Counted from the first letter of the stretch, positions 7,563 to 17,031 are shown. The stretch: 64,000 nt of DNA from Phocaeicola_A sp045647865 (GCA_045647865.1 JAZRMW010000066.1:41859-105858), one strand, 5' to 3'. A program made the numbers and translations. Notes: generated from the sequence alone by a model not told the origin.

Positions 7563-8420
7563 TTATCCGTAAATGATATTACCATTGTCATCCATATACT
7601 CTTCAAGTCCCTTCTCATAGGTGGCCATAGCACGTAAGGACATACCGACACTTGAGAAACCACCATCATGATAGAGATTCTGCATTGTCACCTTACGTGT
7701 CAAATCAGAGAACATGACGATACAATAGTCTGCACACTCTTCGGCAGAAGCATTTCCTAATGGAGACATACGATTGGCAAAGTCAAACAACTTGTCCATA
7801 CCCTTCACTCCAGCTCCTGCTGTAGTCATGGTAGGTGACTGAGAGATGGTATTCACACGTACATGATGCTCACGACCGTAGATATAACCGAAGCTACGAG
7901 CTATGGATTCAAGCAAAGCCTTGGCATCGGCCATATCATTGTAACCATAAAACGTACGCTGGGCAGCAACGTAACTCAAAGCCAAAATCGAACCATAGTC
8001 AGCAATGGCATTCAACTTCTTTGCCGCCTGAATCATCTTGTGGAAAGAGACGGCAGAAATATCCAACGTCTTGCCCAACATATCATAATCGAGATCATCA
8101 TAAGTCCGTCTTTTACGTACATTGGGTGACATACCAATGGAGTGCAATACAAAATCAACCTGTCCACCTAAGACCTCCATTGAACGTTTGAATACATTTT
8201 CCAAATCTGTCACACTGGTAGCATCAGCTGCAATCACCTCACAATTGAGTTTCTGGGCCAACGCATTCACATCACCCATACGCACGGCTACCGGTGTATT
8301 CGACAAAGTGATGACAGCACCATTCTCCACGGCTTTTTCTGCCACCTTCCAAGCTATTGATTGCTCATTCAACGCTCCGAAGATAATACCTCTTTTACCT
8401 TTTAACAAATTATAATTCAT
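7563..8420 (-). CDS. fabI: Enoyl-[acyl-carrier-protein] reductase (NADH)
   Basis: 285-aa short-chain dehydrogenase-like enzyme that reduces the enoyl-ACP double bond in the last step of each fatty-acid elongation cycle. It opens L-L-K-G-K-R-G-I-I-F-G-A-L-N-E-Q-S-I-A-W, the FabI form of the nucleotide-binding loop, and has V-L-H-S-I-G-M-S-P. The catalytic pair is Tyr160 and Lys167 (Y-N-D-M-A-D-A-K), and S-Q-S-P-T-x-T-T-A follows as the substrate loop. Length is slightly above the E. coli enzyme (262 aa), which is normal in this phylum. It is downstream of a DUF2147 gene and an acyl-CoA/ACP ligase on the same strand. Confidence 0.95.
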   Translation of the reverse strand: MNYNLLKGKRGIIFGALNEQSIAWKVAEKAVENGAVITLSNTPVAVRMGDVNALAQKLNCEVIAADATSVTDLENVFKRSMEVLGGQVDFVLHSIGMSPNVRKRRTYDDLDYDMLGKTLDISAVSFHKMIQAAKKLNAIADYGSILALSYVAAQRTFYGYNDMADAKALLESIARSFGYIYGREHHVRVNTISQSPTMTTAGAGVKGMDKLFDFANRMSPLGNASAEECADYCIVMFSDLTRKVTMQNLYHDGGFSSVGMSLRAMATYEKGLEEYMDDNGNIIYG

Positions 8421-8493
8421 GTCTTTCTAAAATCTTATAAACAACATAGTCCGAGATTAAGTTCAAATCTATGACCGATGTTATTTTTCACAT

Positions 8494-8949
8494 TTATTCC
8501 TTAATACGTGTCCAATAAATGGTAGTACCTATGCCCAATATTGTACCACGCAACTTCAGTTTGTCAGCTTTGACAAATTCAGCAGTAACATCCACCCGGA
8601 TACCTTTTGAGGGATCGTATATTTTGGTATCTCCCCATGTCTTGTCTTTTTTATCATACTTCAATCCCTTCACAATCACCACCTGGTCAATATCTACATT
8701 GCGCAACTTCTCATCGGGATTTTTAACGTCTTTACGTTTCTTGCCATTTGCATCATTAGGATTTTCTACCCAAAAGACTTGTGCATTGTAAGTGCCGTCT
8801 TGATTCTTTGTCACACGCACTTTACTTTTACTTCCTCCACGATCAGTGAGGTATTCACCTACAATATTATCTGCCTTGTCATTCAATCCCTGTGCATACG
8901 CTGGCATAAACAAAAATGCACATAGAATCATCCATAAAATCTTTTTCAT
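8494..8949 (-). CDS. DUF2147 domain secreted protein
   Basis: 151-aa protein starting at ATG 8949; this start gives a clear signal peptide (M-K-K-I-L-W-M-I-L then A-Y-A). The earlier in-frame start at 9015 would bury the signal behind 22 residues. The mature part has the DUF2147 pattern: I-V-G-E-Y-L-T, N-D-A-N-G-K-K-R-K-D, L-K-Y-D-K-K-D-K-T-W, G-x-I-Y-D-P-x-x-G-I and L-K-L-R-G-T-I-L-G-I-G-x-T-x-Y-W-x-R. The family is periplasmic/outer envelope and of unknown function; a lipocalin-like small-molecule binder is one guess. It sits 73 bases upstream of fabI. Confidence 0.85.
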   Translation of the reverse strand: MKKILWMILCAFLFMPAYAQGLNDKADNIVGEYLTDRGGSKSKVRVTKNQDGTYNAQVFWVENPNDANGKKRKDVKNPDEKLRNVDIDQVVIVKGLKYDKKDKTWGDTKIYDPSKGIRVDVTAEFVKADKLKLRGTILGIGTTIYWTRIKE

Positions 8950-9070
8950 TTTTCTTATTTCTTTAAAATTTAAATTGAATACACAGAAAAAAGGATTTAA
9001 AAAGAAGGATGGCACATTATTCTCGAATGGGTCATCCTTTCTAAAAACAGTACAATTATGAATATAGTTT

Positions 9071-10729
9071 TCAGCGTCTTTGATAGAGATAACGCTTAAT
9101 ACTCTTCTTCGGAGTTCTCTCGAAAGGTTCTGTCATAATTTCAATCTTGCTCAGACGGGCATAGTTAGGAATCTCTTTGTTGATTTCCGGCAAAGTAGAT
9201 TTAATATAATTCGTCAAAGCTTTCTGATCCATACCGTCTTTGGCTCCTTGATCAAAGTCTGGATATACCAACGCGGTCAATCCACCATTATCTTCAATCA
9301 CCAACGACTCCACAAAATAGGGTCTCACGTCAAGCGCAGCTTCCACTTCTTCCGGATAGATATTCTGACCTGAAGGTCCCAATATCATACACTTTGAACG
9401 TCCGCGGAGGAAGAGACTTCCATCTGCATCGATCACACCCATATCGCCAGTGTGCAACCATCCATCCTTATCAAGGGCTTCACTCGTTGCCTCAGGATTC
9501 TTGTAATATCCAAGAAAAACATTTGCACCTCTTACAAGCAATTCACCCGGTATGTTCTGAGGATCCGGAGAATCAATCTTCATCTCCATATTAGGAACAA
9601 TCTCACCACAAGAATATAATTTCTCGGTTTTCCAATCGGAGTAAGTAATGATTGGAGCACACTCTGTCATTCCATAACCGACTGTGAACGGGAAATTCAT
9701 CTTTTTAAAGAATGCCTCCACTTCTTTATTGAATGCAGCCCCACCGATGATGACTTCGTAGAACTCACCACCAAAAGCATTGATAAGTTCGTTCTTGATT
9801 TTATTGATTACAAGTTGGTCAAGTCCAGGTACCTTCATGGCAAACTTGATACCAGCCTTCTCCAACACAGGCTTCACCTTGTTCTTGTAGATTTTTTCGA
9901 TAATGAGTGGTACGGCTATCACAATAGTCGGCTTCACTTCTGCCAAAGCCTGCAAGATGACCTTTGGACTCGGGAGACGTGAGAGGAAATGTACATGACT
10001 ACCTGCTGACAACTCATACAACACTTCAAACATCAAACCGTACATGTGTGCACATGGCAACATAGATACAACCTTAGAGGTGTTGTTAATCTGCGGAAGT
10101 ACCTTATATCCGAATTCAAGATTGGAAGCAATAGCTCTGTAAGGAATCATCACTCCCTTAGAAAATCCAGATGTTCCAGAAGTGTAGTTGATGATAGCCA
10201 ACTCGTCAGCCTGATCTTCGTAATAATTCAACGAATCCTGAGTAAAGGCCATGGGATATTTCTTACCAAACAATTCATTCAAGCGCAATCTGGCTTCTGA
10301 GATTCTCTCATTGGCAGCATACATCAATTGCAGAGTGTTCACTTGAATGATAGCTTGAAGTTCGGGCATTTCACTCTCTACAATATTTTCCCAAATGACA
10401 TCATCCACAAACAAGACTTTTGATTCAGAGTGGTTCACCAAGTGATGAATGTTCGAGGGCTTGAACTCATGCATCAAAGGCACAGGCACTGCTCCATAAG
10501 TGAGTGCCGACAAGAAAGAGACTACCCAGTTCGCTTGGTTTCTTGAACAAATGGCAACCTTGTCCCCTTTTTCCAATCCACACTCTTCAAACATAATGTG
10601 AAGTTTGGCAATCTTTCGCGCAAGATCACGATAATGATACGTCGCACCATGATAATTTGAAATAGCAGGTCTGTCCCAGTTCGCTTTGAACGAAGCCTCA
10701 AAAGTTTTGTTTACCGATCTAAAATCCAT
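9071..10729 (-). CDS. AMP-dependent long-chain acyl-CoA/ACP synthetase
   Basis: 552-aa ANL-superfamily enzyme that adenylates a fatty acid and transfers it to CoA or ACP. Visible motifs: Y-T-S-G-T-S-G-F-S-K-G (P-loop), V-G-Y-G-M-T-E-C-A-P, the W-L-H-T-G-D-M-G hinge region, and R-G-R-S-K-C-M-I-L-G-P-S-G-Q-N-I-Y-P-E-E-V-E. The family's late catalytic Lys is probably in the K-K-S-I-K-R-Y tail. I chose the ATG at 10729 because conserved sequence begins there and the promoter at 10854-10885 gives a leader of about 120 bases; the longer frame begins at a GTG at 10834. The neighbouring fabI suggests recycling of exogenous fatty acids. Confidence 0.9.
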   Translation of the reverse strand: MDFRSVNKTFEASFKANWDRPAISNYHGATYHYRDLARKIAKLHIMFEECGLEKGDKVAICSRNQANWVVSFLSALTYGAVPVPLMHEFKPSNIHHLVNHSESKVLFVDDVIWENIVESEMPELQAIIQVNTLQLMYAANERISEARLRLNELFGKKYPMAFTQDSLNYYEDQADELAIINYTSGTSGFSKGVMIPYRAIASNLEFGYKVLPQINNTSKVVSMLPCAHMYGLMFEVLYELSAGSHVHFLSRLPSPKVILQALAEVKPTIVIAVPLIIEKIYKNKVKPVLEKAGIKFAMKVPGLDQLVINKIKNELINAFGGEFYEVIIGGAAFNKEVEAFFKKMNFPFTVGYGMTECAPIITYSDWKTEKLYSCGEIVPNMEMKIDSPDPQNIPGELLVRGANVFLGYYKNPEATSEALDKDGWLHTGDMGVIDADGSLFLRGRSKCMILGPSGQNIYPEEVEAALDVRPYFVESLVIEDNGGLTALVYPDFDQGAKDGMDQKALTNYIKSTLPEINKEIPNYARLSKIEIMTEPFERTPKKSIKRYLYQRR

Positions 10730-10853
10730 ACATTTTATTTTTAATGAGTCATCCAATTCACCTTGTCTTTTATCCGGAGAAAAATGAAAATTCTCATATT
10801 TGTTAATAACACGTGGAAACACATAAAGTCCCACCTTTACTCAAAATCGGGCG

Positions 10854-10885
10854 CAAAGGTATATAAAATTGCACACATTTACAAA
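10854..10885 (-). promoter_or_regulatory. Promoter of the acyl-CoA ligase gene
   Basis: Minus-strand TTTG (10882-10885), 20-base spacer, then TACCTTTG (10854-10861): a full match to the Bacteroides -33/-7 consensus. The expected start is near 10849. Confidence 0.65.
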
Positions 10886-11119
10886 AAGTGTGCAATAAAT
10901 TCTACTTCCAACACTAAAAAAAAACTCAAAGACGTCTTTTTCATGCACAAAAGGCGATTCTCATTTATCATTCTACGAACCTGTATACCTATGTCTATTA
11001 TCATCTGATATAATTTTACAAATAGTCACAGACGATAATCCACGGATACTCAGACAAACGATCCATCCACATGGATACTATTACAACGTAAGTTCAATGA
11101 AACGTCATTAAAAAGAATA

Positions 11120-11244
11120 TCTCAGTTCCTCCAAAATCTATCAGATGTCCGAGAAAATTCTATCAGCTGATCAAAGAACAGCTATCAGCTAATGGATTTG
11201 GGTGGAACATCTGATAAAAATCACTTTTATATCGAACGCACGTT
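11120..11244 (+). repeat. 125-bp dispersed repeat, copy 1
   Basis: This aligns without gaps over 125 bases to 27476-27600, at roughly 80% identity by eye. Internally it holds several copies of a CTATCAG-type unit spaced about 23 bases apart, then a conserved 3' part with TGATAAAAATCAC and TATATCGAAC. It lies in the 645-bp gap between the ligase and the ABC permease, has no open frame shared with the second copy, and does not look like an IS end. Confidence 0.75.
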
Positions 11245-11374
11245 ATCATAGTATTGGACTTGAAACTATAAAGGATTATGCCGCATACTATATAGGGATA
11301 GCCTTTTTCAAGACTATCCCTATACAAAAAAATCAAGGCTCATTTTTCATCTTTAGTTTGTAAATCCTAAGACA

Positions 11375-13786
11375 TCATCCTTTCGCTATTTCCTCCGCCG
11401 AACGGGTACGGGCTACTTGCAGGATACGCCATAGGATGGTGAGCACTACCAGTAAAGTAACGCCGAGAAAGATGCCTGCCCAGAAGAGCGGGCCGTGGTT
11501 GAAGAATACCAGATAACCTCCGCTCAATTTAGTGAAGAAAAAGTGAAGGATGGGGAAAGCCAACACGAAGGGTATCACCAACAGGTAGAAGTACCTGCGC
11601 CCAAAGAGCCACAGAATGTCATTGAAACGGGCACCGTGCACCTTTCGAAGGGCCACTTCGCGACGGCGGCGTTCGGTGTCGAGGGTGATGGCGGAATAGA
11701 CTCCCAACAGAGTGATGGTCAGGCTGACGAGGGCGAAGAAGAGGATAAGTTCCTTCAAAGCCTCCTCGACACCTTGGTCGGCCTCAATGTCGTCCATCAG
11801 CGTATATACTTCCGGCTCGATGCTGGCGGCAAATACTTTCCTTAATTCTTCTACTGCATATTCGCGCACGACCTTCACCTGTTCCGGATGACACTTCAGG
11901 TAGATGTGGCCGATGTAGGGGTCGGCCGCCCACTCCTTTTCACACATATAGACCCATCCGAACTTGTTTCTGGCAATCATGCCATTGTCGGTAGCCACAC
12001 GCGGAGTACTCTTCACAATGGCCGTCACGGTATAAGGCGTATTCCGATAAACATCGTAGAAGACGCGTCCCAAGATGTCCTCATCAAACAGGGCGGCAAA
12101 GTCCGTGTCGGCAGCTATCTGTCCCTGCGCTTCGGGGAGCACACCACGCACCACTTCGAGATTCATGAAGCGGAAGTAGTTGGCAGGGAAATTGTCGATA
12201 AGTACGTCAATCTTCGAATCCTTGTTCCCCTGTTCGGTCAATATTCCGTTACCGGAAATGGTATTCAGCATCTGTCCGTCGGCAGTCATCACATCCTTTA
12301 CGCCGGCATGTGCCTTCAGGCGGTTCACCAACACCTGTTTCTCATCAGGGCGCATCAGTGTCTTCTTCCCATTTATGGGGATGGAGAGTATCTGTTCCTT
12401 CTCTGCCCGCGACAGGGAGCCAAGCACCGTGCTCGTGGTGAGGCGTGCCTGCAGATAGAAGCCCACCGTGAGACTGACGAACACCCAACAGATGAAGAAC
12501 TGCAGGCCCATCATCAGATTGCGTCCCAGATGGCGGCGGATGCGTGGTGCACTGCTCACCCCTGCCACACCCTGCTGGATGGTGGTGTGCCGGATGTAAA
12601 GGCACACTCCCAGGCAGATGACCATGCAGAGAAGAAGCAGCCAACCGATGTACTCAGCCGTCTGCCACCACATCAGCGAGGTGTCAATCTGCAAGACATC
12701 GGCAAACATGGCCGGCATTTCAACAAGGGGAATCAGCGCTCTGATGGTATAGGAACAGACGAAGGCTGTGGCCGCAAGCAGCAGGAATGTCTGCGTGAAA
12801 AGCAGACCGAAGAGGTCGCGCAGGCGGCATCCGAACATACGGCGCAAGCTGTATTCGCGCATACGGTTCAGGATACTTCCCACCAGAAAATGCAGGAAGT
12901 TGAGCAAGCCCACCGAGAGGATGAGCACGGCAAAGGCAGTGATGATGCCAATCAGTCTGGCTCTGTTGTCGGTCGCGTATTCCCCCATGCGGGTGGCCAC
13001 GATGGTTTCCTCCGTCCGTTCACGTCCTGCAATATGGGTAATGCCGGGTTGGATGGTATTCGCCAATTCGCGGTTCACATCCTCCAACTCCACACCGTCG
13101 GACATCAGACCGTAGATGTAACTCTGCCAGTTGTAACCGTACTCCAGGTTACGCGGACTGCTATCGTCGTTCAGTTTCAGTGCATCAATTCCATACTCAA
13201 AGAAACTGATATCGCGGGGCATGTCGGCCATCACGGCACGGACGGTGTAAGTGACATTAAAACGACCGGTATAGACAAACGTGCGTCCTATGGCATCGGC
13301 CGCCGAACCGAACAACTTGCGGGCTTTCGACTCACTCAACACAATGGAGTTGGGCAATTCTGCCGCCTGCTCCCAACTGCCGGCCACCACTTTTACACTG
13401 AACACATCAGCAAAGGGGCCGTCAGTCTCCACCGCCTTCAGCTCCACGGGTACTTGCATCCCCGATCCATCTTCGTAACTGTGGGTGACTTGCGAACTGC
13501 CGATAACCATGCACAGGCTCTTGAGTGTGTTCATCGGAGCGGCCGTTATCTGTTTGCCCTCCAAGGGAGAAAGTATATAAAGGTTTCCATTAGGACGCTG
13601 ATAGACCACCTCCGCAATGCGGTCGTAGTTCGGGAAGTGTTTGTCTATGCCCATAATGTAGCGGCTGAAGTGCATACACAGGCTGAAGCAGACCAGACTG
13701 GCCGAGAGGCCAAGCACGCTGATGATGTTTTGCGAAAGATACTTATTGATGTTTCGCCAAGCAACGGTTAGGTTATGTGAAAGCAT
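11375..13786 (-). CDS. ABC transporter permease, MacB/FtsX type
   Basis: 803-aa membrane protein made of two FtsX-type halves. Each half has an N-terminal membrane helix, a large MacB periplasmic core-like domain and three to four helices. Start ATG 13786 is chosen because L-T-V-A-W-R-N-I-N-K-Y, the usual opening of Bacteroidetes MacB-like permeases, follows directly. The final section contains E-R-R-R-R-E-V-A-L-R-K-V-H-G-A, the standard cytoplasmic coupling segment that contacts the ATPase; an analogous R-E-Y-S-L-R-R-M-F-G is in the first half. It works with the ATPase encoded upstream at 13968-14642. Substrate unknown: such systems export peptides, lipoproteins or antimicrobials, or signal envelope stress. 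Confidence 0.85.
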   Translation of the reverse strand: MLSHNLTVAWRNINKYLSQNIISVLGLSASLVCFSLCMHFSRYIMGIDKHFPNYDRIAEVVYQRPNGNLYILSPLEGKQITAAPMNTLKSLCMVIGSSQVTHSYEDGSGMQVPVELKAVETDGPFADVFSVKVVAGSWEQAAELPNSIVLSESKARKLFGSAADAIGRTFVYTGRFNVTYTVRAVMADMPRDISFFEYGIDALKLNDDSSPRNLEYGYNWQSYIYGLMSDGVELEDVNRELANTIQPGITHIAGRERTEETIVATRMGEYATDNRARLIGIITAFAVLILSVGLLNFLHFLVGSILNRMREYSLRRMFGCRLRDLFGLLFTQTFLLLAATAFVCSYTIRALIPLVEMPAMFADVLQIDTSLMWWQTAEYIGWLLLLCMVICLGVCLYIRHTTIQQGVAGVSSAPRIRRHLGRNLMMGLQFFICWVFVSLTVGFYLQARLTTSTVLGSLSRAEKEQILSIPINGKKTLMRPDEKQVLVNRLKAHAGVKDVMTADGQMLNTISGNGILTEQGNKDSKIDVLIDNFPANYFRFMNLEVVRGVLPEAQGQIAADTDFAALFDEDILGRVFYDVYRNTPYTVTAIVKSTPRVATDNGMIARNKFGWVYMCEKEWAADPYIGHIYLKCHPEQVKVVREYAVEELRKVFAASIEPEVYTLMDDIEADQGVEEALKELILFFALVSLTITLLGVYSAITLDTERRRREVALRKVHGARFNDILWLFGRRYFYLLVIPFVLAFPILHFFFTKLSGGYLVFFNHGPLFWAGIFLGVTLLVVLTILWRILQVARTRSAEEIAKG

Positions 13787-13807
13787 AATGTCAGAGAAGA
13801 AGACCAT

Positions 13808-13965
13808 CCCCCTGTCCCCCCACAAGGGAGGGGAGTGGATAGTCTTGCTGTTAATGATTAGTACTTAAAGGTTTAATAGTTTGCATAGTTTCTATAGGGT
13901 TTATAGTATTCAATCTCTCCCCTTGGGAGGGCAAGGGGAGGGATCTGAGGGGTTAGGGAGGGGCT
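13808..13965. repeat. G/C-tract intergenic repeat between the ABC genes
   Basis: The 181-bp gap holds two runs of CCCC/GGGG-rich short palindromes: CCCCCCACAAGGGAGGGG around 13817-13834, and CTCCCCTTGGGAGGG around 13917-13931 with further GGGGAGGG. A milder C-rich, purine/pyrimidine run follows the ATPase start at about 14661-14690. The pattern is of a type common in Bacteroides intergenic DNA and can form hairpins. No T-run, so not a clear terminator. Confidence 0.4.
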
Positions 13966-13967
13966 TC

Positions 13968-14642
13968 TTACAAATGCATTTCCTCCACTACCTGACCATC
14001 GAACAGGTTGATGATGCGGTCAGCAAACTGAGCATCGTGGCGCGAGTGGGTCACCATCACCACGGTGCAACCATCTTTGTGGAGTTGGCTGAGGAGCGAC
14101 ATCACCTCGTTACCATTCTTGGAGTCGAGGTTACCTGTAGGCTCGTCGGCAAGAATAAGTTTCGGACCACCCACTACGGCACGGGCAATGGCTACACGCT
14201 GTTGCTGACCACCGGAAAGTTGCTTGGGAAAGTGTTTCTCGCGATGGGCAATGTCCACGCGGCGCATCACCTCTTGGATACGTTGCTTGCGCTCCGCTTT
14301 GGGTACACCCATGTAGATGAGCGGAAGTTCGATATTCTCATACACGCTCAGTTCCTCGATAAGGTTGAAGCTTTGGAACACAAAGCCAATGACTCCCTTA
14401 CGCAACTGGGTCCGACGGTCTTCGTTGAATTCGGCCACATTGGTACCCAACAATTCGTAGGTACCGTTCGTAGGATTGTCCAACAGGCCGAGGATGTTCA
14501 GCAATGTAGATTTACCACAACCCGAAGGTCCCATAATGGCCACAAATTCTCCTTCCTTCACTTCCAGGCTTACGTTGTGCAATGCCCATGTTTCCACTTC
14601 TTCCGTACGGAATACTTTCTGAATACTGTTTGTCTTAATCAT
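13968..14642 (-). CDS. ABC transporter ATP-binding protein (LolD/MacB-type)
   Basis: 224-aa ATPase. Walker A G-P-S-G-C-G-K-S-T is at residues 38-46. The Q-loop lies in F-V-F-Q-S-F-N-L-I, followed by the signature L-S-G-G-Q-Q-Q-R-V-A-I-A-R-A, the Walker B L-I-L-A-D-E-P-T-G-N-L-D-S and the H-loop V-T-H. The E-P-T-G-N-L-D-S form is specific for the LolD/MacB group, which pairs with FtsX-type permeases such as the one directly downstream. All catalytic residues look intact. Confidence 0.92.
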   Translation of the reverse strand: MIKTNSIQKVFRTEEVETWALHNVSLEVKEGEFVAIMGPSGCGKSTLLNILGLLDNPTNGTYELLGTNVAEFNEDRRTQLRKGVIGFVFQSFNLIEELSVYENIELPLIYMGVPKAERKQRIQEVMRRVDIAHREKHFPKQLSGGQQQRVAIARAVVGGPKLILADEPTGNLDSKNGNEVMSLLSQLHKDGCTVVMVTHSRHDAQFADRIINLFDGQVVEEMHL

Positions 14643-14995
14643 AATTGTAATTGGTTTTAGGAGACCCTCTCCCTTACTCCTCCAAAAGAGAAGAAAGTAG
14701 ATAGTCTGTTGTTAATATGTTATTTAATATCCTATCATTTTATCTGTCAGTAAACTTTTCAACTCCTCCCCTTGAGAACCCTTTTTTCTCCTTGGACAAA
14801 AGCCGAAAGACCTTCAAAGATTCCAACCAAAGGCTGTTTCTCCGTTGGTATTCCTTTTCTCCTTACAAAGTTCTTGAATTATGCAAGAATAAAGTGTTAA
14901 CAAATCGTTAAATCGTTTCCCAACCCCCAAAAACGTCCAATTTTTAGACACTCATTTAAGAAAAAGAGCGTATTTTTGCAGAAAAATAGCAAAAA
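14643..14995 (+). other. Divergent intergenic region with -7 box for the response regulator
   Basis: 353 bp between the divergent ATPase and response-regulator genes. TATTTTTG at 14971-14978 matches the TAnnTTTG -7 element and would start transcription about 10 bases before the ATG at 14996. A matching TTTG at -33 is not visible. A 64-codon open frame at 14717-14911 has no homology, so I do not call it. Divergent layout suggests that the two-component system controls the transporter. Confidence 0.45.
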
Positions 14996-15595
14996 ATGTA
15001 CGATTATCACATAGCCATCATAGATGATAACCCTGCGGTATTGAAAACCTTGAAGCTAATATTAAAGGGTTTGTTCAAATCCGTCATGACCCTTCCTCAC
15101 CCCCACTCGCTACCCGCACTACTGGACAGCGAACGAGTGGATGCCATCCTACTGGACATGAATTTCAACTCACAGAAACTGGACGGAGAAGAAGGACGAA
15201 GCTGGTTGAAATACATCAAGGGGCATCCTAACCCTCCGGCCGTAGTGCTGATAACAGCCTTCGGTGACATCAACCTGGCAGTAAACTCCATGTTGGAAGG
15301 AGCCGAAGATTTCGTGACCAAACCGTGGAACAACGACGAACTGATAGAGAAACTATTGAAGGCCATCAGAAAACGTGAAGAACAACGGAATCGGGAAGAT
15401 ACGATACACGAGGTTAACCAACTGAAGGACATGCAAGCGACAACCCGACAGATGACACTCGAAGAACTGGAGAAACAACACATCACCGAAGTTTTGAAGG
15501 AATGTGAAGGTAACCTGACTGAAGCATCCACCCGATTGGGCATCAGCAGACAGACTCTTTACAACCGATTGAAGAAGTTTGGAATTTATATATAA
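14996..15595 (+). CDS. Response regulator with Fis-type DNA-binding domain, no AAA+ domain
   Basis: 199 aa. The receiver domain (1-120) has D10/D11, phospho-acceptor Asp54 in L-L-D-M-N, switch Thr87 in L-I-T-A-F-G and Lys109 in T-K-P-W. A linker leads straight to a Fis-type helix-turn-helix (about 155-199: L-T-E-A-S-T-R-L-G-I-S-R-Q-T-L-Y-N-R-L). The AAA+ sigma-54 activation module present in NtrC relatives is absent, making it PrrA/RegA-like in architecture; it would not be expected to activate sigma-54. The histidine kinase gene follows 46 bases later. Confidence 0.9.
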   Translation: MYDYHIAIIDDNPAVLKTLKLILKGLFKSVMTLPHPHSLPALLDSERVDAILLDMNFNSQKLDGEEGRSWLKYIKGHPNPPAVVLITAFGDINLAVNSMLEGAEDFVTKPWNNDELIEKLLKAIRKREEQRNREDTIHEVNQLKDMQATTRQMTLEELEKQHITEVLKECEGNLTEASTRLGISRQTLYNRLKKFGIYI

Positions 15596-15641
15596 AACAG
15601 CTATAAGAGTTCAAATCCGTACTCCTTTTAAACATAAAAAA

Positions 15642-16607
15642 ATGAAGCTCCCATTCAATTACCGACTTCGATTCCTGCTCATGGCTCTGCTCTTCATGGC
15701 TTTGGGAGGTATAGCCGTATGGGGATATTTGCAGAATTGGTTGCCAACGCACTCTGAGAACATTGCTATAGTGTCGATACTGCTTGTATGGGTATTGCTG
15801 AGATTGGTCAACCGCGTACCTAACCAGATTATCTATTTCGTTAAATCACTGCTCGGACATAACTACACCATGAATTTCCCCGAAACAGGCGACAAAAAAT
15901 TGGATGAAATGTACACGGGTATGAACCATATAACAGCCCAATTCCGCGAGAACATGACCAATTTGGAGTACAAACAACTCTACTATGACCGTCTGATACG
16001 TATCATGACACACGAACTGCGCAACAGTATCACACCGATCATAAGTCTATCAAGCGACATGCTGAAACACCCCGAACACTATACACCAGAAGAAATGCAG
16101 GAGGGAATGGAGGTGATACATAACCAATGCATGAGTGTGAAAGTTTTTCTCGACTCATACCGCCAACTGGCCCATTTGCCTGCACCGATAAAGAAAGAGA
16201 TGGAAGTAGAAAAGCTCTTCAACCAGCTGAAGGCACTGATGCCCCACCACTCGCTACACTTTGCCTGGGGAAACGGACAAAAAATCAAAGCTGACACCGA
16301 CCAACTCACCTTAGTACTGACTAATCTAATAAGGAACGCGCGCGAGGCAACGGAGAATCAACCCGATGCTAGCATTCACATCATCGCAAGCGAAACGAAC
16401 GGTTCGCCCTACATTCTGGTAAGCGACAACGGCCCAGGTATCCCAGAAGAGATAAGCGAAGAGGTATTCCTCCCCTTCTACACCACCAAACAGGGCGGAA
16501 CGGGTATCGGCCTCTGTCTGAGCCGCCAAATCATGCGTTTGCACGGGGGAGACCTGAAACTGATGCCCCAACATGGACGAGGAGCAACGTTTATGCTGAC
16601 ACTGTAA
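15642..16607 (+). CDS. Membrane sensor histidine kinase
   Basis: 321 aa. I use the ATG at 15642, which gives a basic start followed by two membrane helices (about 9-29 and 41-56) with a very short external loop. The upstream start would add 21 residues overlapping the end of the regulator gene. The kinase core is complete: H-box M-T-H-E-L-R-N-S-I-T-P (phospho-acceptor His124), N-box L-T-N-L-I-R-N-A-R-E-A, G1 S-D-N-G-P-G-I-P and G2 G-T-G-I-G-L-C-L-S. The almost absent periplasmic part suggests sensing within the membrane, as in kinases tied to ABC exporters. It acts with the preceding regulator, probably on the divergent ABC operon. Confidence 0.92.
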   Translation: MKLPFNYRLRFLLMALLFMALGGIAVWGYLQNWLPTHSENIAIVSILLVWVLLRLVNRVPNQIIYFVKSLLGHNYTMNFPETGDKKLDEMYTGMNHITAQFRENMTNLEYKQLYYDRLIRIMTHELRNSITPIISLSSDMLKHPEHYTPEEMQEGMEVIHNQCMSVKVFLDSYRQLAHLPAPIKKEMEVEKLFNQLKALMPHHSLHFAWGNGQKIKADTDQLTLVLTNLIRNAREATENQPDASIHIIASETNGSPYILVSDNGPGIPEEISEEVFLPFYTTKQGGTGIGLCLSRQIMRLHGGDLKLMPQHGRGATFMLTL

Positions 16608-16680
16608 GACTTTGATTCAAAAAGAGGTGTGCCAACTTCCGCTGACACACCTCTACACAATTCTCCTTTATTTACTCTAT

Positions 16681-17031
16681 TTACACCAATTTATTTGTCA
16701 TTGCATCGGGAAAGACAACGGCAGGTTTGAAAGTCTTGGCCTCCTCGAAGTCCATCTGAGCATAAGACATGATGATAACAATGTCACCCACCTGCACTTT
16801 ACGGGCGGCCGCACCATTGAGACAGATACATCCGCTTCCGCGTTCACCTTTAATAATATAGGTTTCGAAACGTTCACCGTTGTTGTTGTTCACGATGTGT
16901 ACCTTCTCACCAGCAATAAGATTGGCCGCATCCATCAAGTCTTCATCAATAGTGATGCTACCCATGTAATTGAGGTTAGCCTCAGTAACGCGCACACAGT
17001 GCAACTTGGATTTCAGTACTTCTATATACAT
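16681..17031 (-). CDS. panD: Aspartate 1-decarboxylase (pyruvoyl enzyme)
   Basis: 116-aa proenzyme that makes beta-alanine for pantothenate. Self-cleavage between Gly24 and Ser25 (Y-M-G-S-I) creates the pyruvoyl group. The family blocks K-S-K-L-H, V-T-x-A-x-L-x-Y-x-G-S-I-T-I-D, G-E-R-G-S-G-x-I-x-L-N-G-A-A-A-R and G-D-x-V-I-I-x-S-Y are present. It is downstream of panC, with a 103-bp gap carrying TTTACAA-type short repeats. Normal length; high confidence. Confidence 0.97.
   Translation of the reverse strand: MYIEVLKSKLHCVRVTEANLNYMGSITIDEDLMDAANLIAGEKVHIVNNNNGERFETYIIKGERGSGCICLNGAAARKVQVGDIVIIMSYAQMDFEEAKTFKPAVVFPDAMTNKLV

Noticed and set aside
11120..11244. CRISPR array, suggested by the regularly spaced CTATCAG units
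   Set aside because: Units are only about 7-10 bases, spacers are too short and are themselves conserved in the second copy, and no cas gene is near.
11888..13771. 627-codon open frame on the plus strand
   Set aside because: It lies wholly opposite the ABC permease gene, whose protein has clear family motifs. The translation is His/Gln/Arg-rich, typical of an antisense shadow.
14717..14911. 64-codon open frame between the ABC and two-component genes
   Set aside because: No family resemblance, low-complexity Phe/Ser/Lys composition, and it sits in a divergent promoter region.
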